Shown here piece by piece: positions 59,849-64,000 of a stretch of 64,000 bases of DNA. A program made the position numbers and the translations under genes. The notes under the pieces are model-generated. The model searched no databases and was not told the DNA's origin. It saw nothing but the letters and a program-made list of their open reading frames with translations. The DNA is from CAIXZV01 sp037446495 (lineage in GTDB: Bacteria > Chloroflexota > Limnocylindria > Limnocylindrales > CSP1-4). Each line of letters opens with the position of its first letter. Position 1 is the first letter of the stretch. The stretch spans positions 1-64,000 of the forward strand of contig JBBIIL010000004.1 in NCBI GenBank assembly GCA_037446495.1. The letters run 5' to 3'.

Positions 59849-61083
59849 GCCGTCCCTCCCGTTCCCGCTCGCTGTCCCATGCGGCGCACCCACGCCGCCG
59901 GATGATCCATCTCATCGGGCGTCGGCAGCGACTCGGGCCCCTCCCACAGCTGGCGCAGCGCCCCCGCACCGCCCAGTTCCTCGATCGCGGCCACGAAGGC
60001 CTCGCCCCTGCGGTACTGCTCCATCTTGAGGTCCATGCCCGTGATCCGGAGCATGGCCCGCTCAAACGGCGTGCGGTTCGCGCGCCGACCGTGGAAGCGA
60101 GCGGAGATGCGCGCGTGGCCCGGGACCAAGTCCTTGCCCACGGCGTCCATGACGTGGTCCCCGAATCCCTCGAGCAGGCTCATCACCGCCTGCGTCTCAC
60201 GGAAGACCTCACGCTGCTGGGCGGTCATCAGCCGCTCGAGCCAGTGCTGGTCGTCGCGACGGCCCGCGCCCCGGATCGACGCCCCCACCTGGCGCATGGC
60301 GTCGCGGCCCAGCCCTGCGGCGTCATCGCTGAACATGGAGATCTGCCGCTCCAGGCGCGAGGCGAGATACGGCCGCAGCCAGGGGTGCGCCTCGAACTCG
60401 TAGGCGTGGGTGGTCTCGTGGAGCGCGATCCAGATCCGGAACGGCTCGAGCGGCACGTCCATGGCCCTTGCCGCCGCCCGGATGTTCTCCTCAACGAACA
60501 GCAGCCTGCCGGGCGTGGTCTCGGCCGAGATCAGGGCGATGTCGTACTGGCCCAGCACGCGCTGACCCAGGAACCCGAGCAGCACGCCCATCTGGGCCGT
60601 CGTGACCCAGCGGTTCGCCAGGGTCATCGCCGCTTTCGTCACGCCGGCGCCGGGCGGCAGCAACTGGTCCAGCAGCCCCACCTCGATTCTGCCCATGAGC
60701 GACGCGAACGCGGCCGTGTTGGCCTGCACCCACTGGCCGCGATCCACCACGGCGACGCGGTCCACGACGCCGGGCAGGTCCGCCCCGAGGTGCGCCTCGA
60801 GCGCGGGCACGACCCTCGACATGGCGGCTGCGTAGGACGATTCGGCGGCGTCGAGGTCCCAGCGCTCGAGCGCGCCCGGCGCCCGGCGCAACCTCGCCAC
60901 CGCGACCCGCTCGACACGGTCCCAGTCCACGAGGCCGGCTGCCCGGGCGTGACGCTCGATGCGCCGCTCGGCAACCGTCAGCGCGGCGCCCACCACCAGC
61001 CCGATGGCGAACCCAGCCGGCCGGATGCGCGAGGCCAGCCCGGCCCCCGGTCGGGCCTCCCCGCCGCGGTCCGCCGAGCTCAC
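59845..61083 (-). CDS. DUF2342 zincin-like metallopeptidase
   Basis: The 412-residue protein has a single hydrophobic segment near the N terminus (about 22-40) and a helical body with the zincin motif HETTH near residues 222-226 (ALHETTHAYEF). FRETQAVMSLLEGFGDHVMD downstream carries the third ligand region, typical of DUF2342. Members occur in Actinomycetota and Chloroflexota, some being annotated as associated with coenzyme F420, without a demonstrated reaction. GTG at 61083 overlaps the murI stop (GTGA). A peptidase or a catalytically altered zincin is possible. Tight linkage with murI is a feature of this genome. Confidence 0.85.
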   Translation of the reverse strand: MSSADRGGEARPGAGLASRIRPAGFAIGLVVGAALTVAERRIERHARAAGLVDWDRVERVAVARLRRAPGALERWDLDAAESSYAAAMSRVVPALEAHLGADLPGVVDRVAVVDRGQWVQANTAAFASLMGRIEVGLLDQLLPPGAGVTKAAMTLANRWVTTAQMGVLLGFLGQRVLGQYDIALISAETTPGRLLFVEENIRAAARAMDVPLEPFRIWIALHETTHAYEFEAHPWLRPYLASRLERQISMFSDDAAGLGRDAMRQVGASIRGAGRRDDQHWLERLMTAQQREVFRETQAVMSLLEGFGDHVMDAVGKDLVPGHARISARFHGRRANRTPFERAMLRITGMDLKMEQYRRGEAFVAAIEELGGAGALRQLWEGPESLPTPDEMDHPAAWVRRMGQRAGTGGTA

Positions 61084-62000
61084 GCGCCGTCCGCCAGCTC
61101 GATGCCCCCGACGTCAGGGAACGCCTCGCCGAACATGCGCGAGGCGATCGAGGTGAACCGTGCCACGTCGCCGGTGGTCAGCTGGACGTGCGTCGGCGGA
61201 GGTCCATAGGTCTCGGCGGGTCGCGAGTGGCCGGCCTTGCCCGGGTCTGCAGCAGTCCCGCGAGTCGTGCCCGGCGCCTCGAGGCCGTTGACCGAGAGGA
61301 GTTCCGCCAGCGTTGCCGCCGTGGCCGTGGCCGAGTCCACGATCGCCACCCGGTCGCCCACGGCAGCAGCCAGCACCGGCCGCAGCAGCGGGTAGTGCGT
61401 GCAGCCCAGGAGCAGCGTGTCGATCTTGGCTGACGGAGGGCGCGGGAACACGAACTCCCCGGCGCCGTCGCGCTCGCCCAGCAGCGGCGTCAACTCCTCG
61501 GCCACCACGGCCTCGAGCTCGGCGCCGGAAAGGACGCCCGCCTCGACCATCGGCACGAACTTGGGCGTCGCGTGCTCGTAGACCTCCACCGCGGGGTTCT
61601 CGTCCTTGATCGCGTTGAAGTAGGCGTGGGAGCGCACCGTTGCCGGCGTGGCGATGACGCCGACACGACGATTTCGCGTGGCCAGGGCGGCGGCCGCGGC
61701 CCCGGGTCGCACGACCCCGAGCACCGGGAGGTCGTAGCGGGCGCGCAGGGCCCGGAGCGCCACCGCGGTCGAGGTGTTGCACGCGACGACGAGCGCCTTG
61801 ACGTCGCGCTCCGCGAGCGCGTCGAGGGCCTGCGCCGAGAAGCGCAGCACCTCTTCGTCGGAGCGCGTGCCGTAGGGCGCCCGGAGATTGTCGCCGAGGT
61901 AGACCGTGGACTCGTGTGGCGAGCGACGCAGGATCTCGCGGAGGACGGTGAGCCCGCCGACGCCCGAGTCGAAGACGCCGATGGGACGAGGGTCGGACAC
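61080..62000 (-). CDS. murI: Glutamate racemase
   Basis: The 306-residue enzyme supplies D-glutamate to peptidoglycan. IGVFDSGVGGLTVL is at residues 7-20, catalytic cysteine C74 in VACNTSTAV and C200 in LLGCTHYPLLRP. The GVLSGAELEAVV segment is normal. There is a ~40-residue insertion (GTTRGTAADPGKAGHSRPAE) near the C terminus. GTG at 62000 starts 7 nt after the CpaE2 stop, so the gene is read from the same transcript. The DUF2342 gene overlaps its end. Confidence 0.95.
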   Translation of the reverse strand: MSDPRPIGVFDSGVGGLTVLREILRRSPHESTVYLGDNLRAPYGTRSDEEVLRFSAQALDALAERDVKALVVACNTSTAVALRALRARYDLPVLGVVRPGAAAAALATRNRRVGVIATPATVRSHAYFNAIKDENPAVEVYEHATPKFVPMVEAGVLSGAELEAVVAEELTPLLGERDGAGEFVFPRPPSAKIDTLLLGCTHYPLLRPVLAAAVGDRVAIVDSATATAATLAELLSVNGLEAPGTTRGTAADPGKAGHSRPAETYGPPPTHVQLTTGDVARFTSIASRMFGEAFPDVGGIELADGA

Positions 62001-62007
62001 GCTGACC

Positions 62008-63147
62008 CTACCGGCGAGCGGCCGCGGCGGCCGGGCGGCCGATCAGCTCCGCCGCCGTGCGGAAGATGTCCTGGCTGATCTGGGCGGTCGGGTCCGCGAG
62101 GACGAACGGGATGCCTTCGTTGTTGGCCCGCACGACCAGCGCCCCGCCGGACGACACCGCGTACTCCGGATTGCGCCCGAGTGCGTTCGTCAGCAGTTGC
62201 GGGTCGAAGCCGCCGCTTGAGTCGCTGCGATTGACCAGGTACCGAACCTTCGCGGGCGGGTAGCCGATCGCGCGGAAGGCGTCGGCCATGACCATCGTGC
62301 TGTGGATGGTCGTGGAGTCCCAGGTCACGACCTCGAGGATGGTGTCGGACGAATCCAGGAACGCGAGGTTGACGTCGTTGATGACCGCCGGCGTGTCCAC
62401 GATGACCACCTGGTAGACGCGGCGCAGCAGCGAGAGCGTCTTCTCGAGGTCGCGGACGGTGACCATCTCGGCCAGCTCCACGCGAGGTGGCGCGAGGAGG
62501 ATGTCGATCCCCGACGGGTCGCGCCACAGCACGTCCTCGAGGTCCGACTCCTGGATGCGGTCGGTTGGCAGGTCCAGCAGCGACGGCGCGTCGAGCGGCA
62601 CCTTCAACAGCGCCCGCATGTCGCCGAACTGCAGGCTCCCGTCGATCAGCACGGTGCGCAGGCCAGACTGGCCCACGGCCACCGCGAGGTTGAACGCGAG
62701 CGTCGTCTTGCCGACCCCGCCCTTGGGCGCGAACAGGGTGACCATCCGGGCGCCGCCCTGCTGCTCTGCCTCGGCCGCGACCTGGCGCGCCTGCTGGATC
62801 CGGGTCACCAGCTCGTAGCCGGTGAACGGCATGGGCAGCACGGCGTGGATCCCGGTGGCAGGGTTCGGCTGCACGGGGTGCTGCGGCACCGTCAGCACGA
62901 TGACGGGGACCAGGTTGCCCCCCTCGTGAAGCCTGGCGACCAGCTGCATCCCCTTCAGGCGACCCTGGAGCAGGGCGTCGATGAGGATCACGTCGGGGCG
63001 CAGTTCGTGGGCGAGCCCGGCGACCCGCGTCCCGTCGGTGACGACATCAAGGAGCTTGATCGCGGTCTGCGAGTTCAGGAGGCCGCGGATGTACTGCGCG
63101 ACCTGCGGAACGTCCTCGACGACGAGCAAGCGGATCTGGTCCGGCAT
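62008..63147 (-). CDS. CpaE-like protein 2: receiver-like domain plus MinD/ParA ATPase
   Basis: The 379-residue protein has an N-terminal receiver-like domain with an intact phosphoacceptor D57 (VILIDALLQG) and T86, but the conserved lysine position is Met (LPMPF, M106), so phosphotransfer is doubtful. The ATPase domain has the full deviant Walker A KGGVGKTT (142-149), and LIDGSLQFGDM and VIVDTPAVIND follow. It is the second CpaE/TadZ-type protein here; the first has the lysine but lacks the second Walker lysine. TATCGT lies 7 nt before ATG 63147. murI follows, 7 bp after its stop. Confidence 0.86.
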   Translation of the reverse strand: MPDQIRLLVVEDVPQVAQYIRGLLNSQTAIKLLDVVTDGTRVAGLAHELRPDVILIDALLQGRLKGMQLVARLHEGGNLVPVIVLTVPQHPVQPNPATGIHAVLPMPFTGYELVTRIQQARQVAAEAEQQGGARMVTLFAPKGGVGKTTLAFNLAVAVGQSGLRTVLIDGSLQFGDMRALLKVPLDAPSLLDLPTDRIQESDLEDVLWRDPSGIDILLAPPRVELAEMVTVRDLEKTLSLLRRVYQVVIVDTPAVINDVNLAFLDSSDTILEVVTWDSTTIHSTMVMADAFRAIGYPPAKVRYLVNRSDSSGGFDPQLLTNALGRNPEYAVSSGGALVVRANNEGIPFVLADPTAQISQDIFRTAAELIGRPAAAAARR

Positions 63148-63154
63148 CGGCGCG

Positions 63155-63160
63155 ACGATA
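63155..63160 (-). promoter_or_regulatory. Candidate -10 of CpaE-like gene 2
   Basis: TATCGT lies 7 nt before the ATG at 63147; it would drive the four-gene unit CpaE2-murI-DUF2342-dehydrogenase. Confidence 0.4.
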
Positions 63161-63224
63161 CCACGCAGAGCGAGCGTGACAGGCCCCCGATGGTCCCGGT
63201 TTCCCCGCCACCGGACGGGGCTCG

Positions 63225-64000
63225 TCAGGGCTTGCGGGCGATGAGCACCGCGCGCTCGGCGCCGGGTCCCAGCGGCTCGAGGTCGTAGCCGCCGGCAAGC
63301 TCCTCCACGTCGAGCCCCGCGCCCTCGGCGAAGGCCACCAGGTCGTCGGGGCCGACGAGGCGGAGGCGGTCCGCGCGCACCCAGCGGAGGGGCGGCTGGC
63401 CCGCGACGCCCGACTCGAAGATGGTCGTCAGGCGGACCACTCCCGTGGCCGCGTCGTACTCCGCGGCACCGGACTTGGTGACCGTGTGGCCCGTCTCGGG
63501 ATCGTCGCGGACCCACTCCAGGACGAGGCGACCGTCATAGCGCGAGAGGTCGTCGGCGTCGGGCAGCCAAACGTCGAGCACCGCGAGTCCGCCCGGGGCC
63601 AGGTGCACCGCGAGCGTCCTGACGGCGGCCGCCTGGTCCGCGCGCGTGCCCATGAGGAAGATCGAGTTGAGCAGGACAGCAGCGAGCTGGTAGGTCCCCG
63701 CGTCCTCGAGTCGGACCGTGCGCGCGTCGCCCTCCACCAGGTGAAGGCGGCGCAGGATCCCCTTCCCCGCGGCGTGCGCGGCGGCGCGCGCCCGGGCGAG
63801 CATCGCCGGGTCGAGGTCCACGCCGGTCACGTCGTACCCGCCCGCCGCCAGTGGCACGGCGATCCGCCCCGAGCCCACGGCCAGCTCCAGGATGGGACCC
63901 CCCGTCCGCGCCGCGAGGGCGAGGCACAGGTCAAGGTCGCCCGGGTCGGCCGCGAGGTCCAGGTCGTAGAGGCGGGCGAGCGCGTCGGCGGCACGCTCCG
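63225..64000 (-). CDS. Class I SAM-dependent methyltransferase, partial at the right edge
   Basis: About 258 residues are visible; the true start lies beyond the window, because the frame stays open upstream of the GTG at 63878 (ERAADALARLYDLDLAADPG is part of it). The SAM-binding motif I is ILELAVGSGRIAVPLA, followed by VTGVDLDPAMLARARA (motif post I) and LHLVEGDARTV. The beta-barrel-like C-terminal half has RLVLEWVRDDPETGHTV. It is a stand-alone methyltransferase of the Methyltransf_25 type, with an unknown substrate. It is 77 bp upstream of the CpaE2 gene. Confidence 0.85.
   Translation of the reverse strand, partial: ERAADALARLYDLDLAADPGDLDLCLALAARTGGPILELAVGSGRIAVPLAAGGYDVTGVDLDPAMLARARAAAHAAGKGILRRLHLVEGDARTVRLEDAGTYQLAAVLLNSIFLMGTRADQAAAVRTLAVHLAPGGLAVLDVWLPDADDLSRYDGRLVLEWVRDDPETGHTVTKSGAAEYDAATGVVRLTTIFESGVAGQPPLRWVRADRLRLVGPDDLVAFAEGAGLDVEELAGGYDLEPLGPGAERAVLIARKP

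Overview
This is a very GC-rich (about 70% by eye), gene-dense chromosomal window with almost only housekeeping and cell-envelope genes. There are no insertion sequences, phage genes, CRISPR arrays or rRNA. The gene set suggests a monoderm-type, high-GC bacterium: FemAB-like peptidoglycan branching ligases beside murE and murJ, DUF2342 and LmeA-like DUF2993 proteins, MrfAB repair proteins, CpaE-like ATPases with receiver domains, and no outer-membrane genes. I infer a Chloroflexota lineage, perhaps Limnocylindria/Ellin6529-like; an actinobacterium is the main alternative. No rRNA is present to settle this.

Layout, left to right (most genes on the minus strand). 1-4.6 kb: a partial unknown gene, an FtsA/PilM-like actin-fold ATPase and alaS. 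4.7-10.5 kb: two tiny membrane proteins coupled to mnmA, a BadF-type kinase coupled to a cysteine desulfurase, and typA. 10.6-12.2 kb (+): a degenerate MobA-like protein and a secreted alpha/beta hydrolase. 12.2-16 kb: aspS and hisS, separated by a 587-bp non-coding region full of palindromes. 16-17.9 kb (+): a MerR regulator and MFS exporter behind a perfect dyad. 18-20.3 kb: a long Rel (ppGpp) enzyme. 20.3-30 kb: a run of overlapping genes topA-xer-murJ-femX-femX-murE-DUF2993. 30-35.2 kb: a small conserved protein, a secreted Ig-like/CAP protein, dprA and a ComM-type ATPase. 35.3-40 kb: CpaE-like protein 1, then an SPFH-NfeD-hydrolase cluster. 40-45.6 kb: Nudix, tyrA, a zinc-ribbon protein, TrpB2, ThpR, ppa and a stand-alone DnaB-C ATPase. 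45.7-49.5 kb: an M20 peptidase, ftsH and a CAU-anticodon tRNA. 49.6-57 kb: a Pro/Gln-rich membrane protein (+), a DivIC-like protein (-), mrfA-mrfB (+), a PfkB kinase (-) and a small acidic protein (+). 57-64 kb: GNAT, ychF, D-2-hydroxyacid dehydrogenase, a DUF2342 zincin, murI, CpaE-like protein 2, and a partial methyltransferase.

Two organisational features recur. First, genes in runs are joined by 1-4 bp stop/start overlaps (GTGA, ATGA, TGATG), so several annotated starts are GTG codons buried in the preceding stop. Second, at least fourteen genes with no upstream partner have a TANNNT-like -10 hexamer only 6-10 nt before the start codon and usually no Shine-Dalgarno sequence, which points to leaderless mRNAs. 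Genes with a good Shine-Dalgarno (ftsH, M20 peptidase, CpaE1, mrfA, MobA-like) have their -10 further upstream when one is visible.

The most coherent functional block is the envelope operon at 20.3-30 kb. Its MurE has EDPR where DAP-adding enzymes have DNPR, and it sits beside two Fem-like ligases, so a branched, non-standard peptidoglycan is a reasonable inference. The two CpaE-like proteins, one with an intact receiver and one lacking the conserved receiver lysine, are the other pair that stands out.
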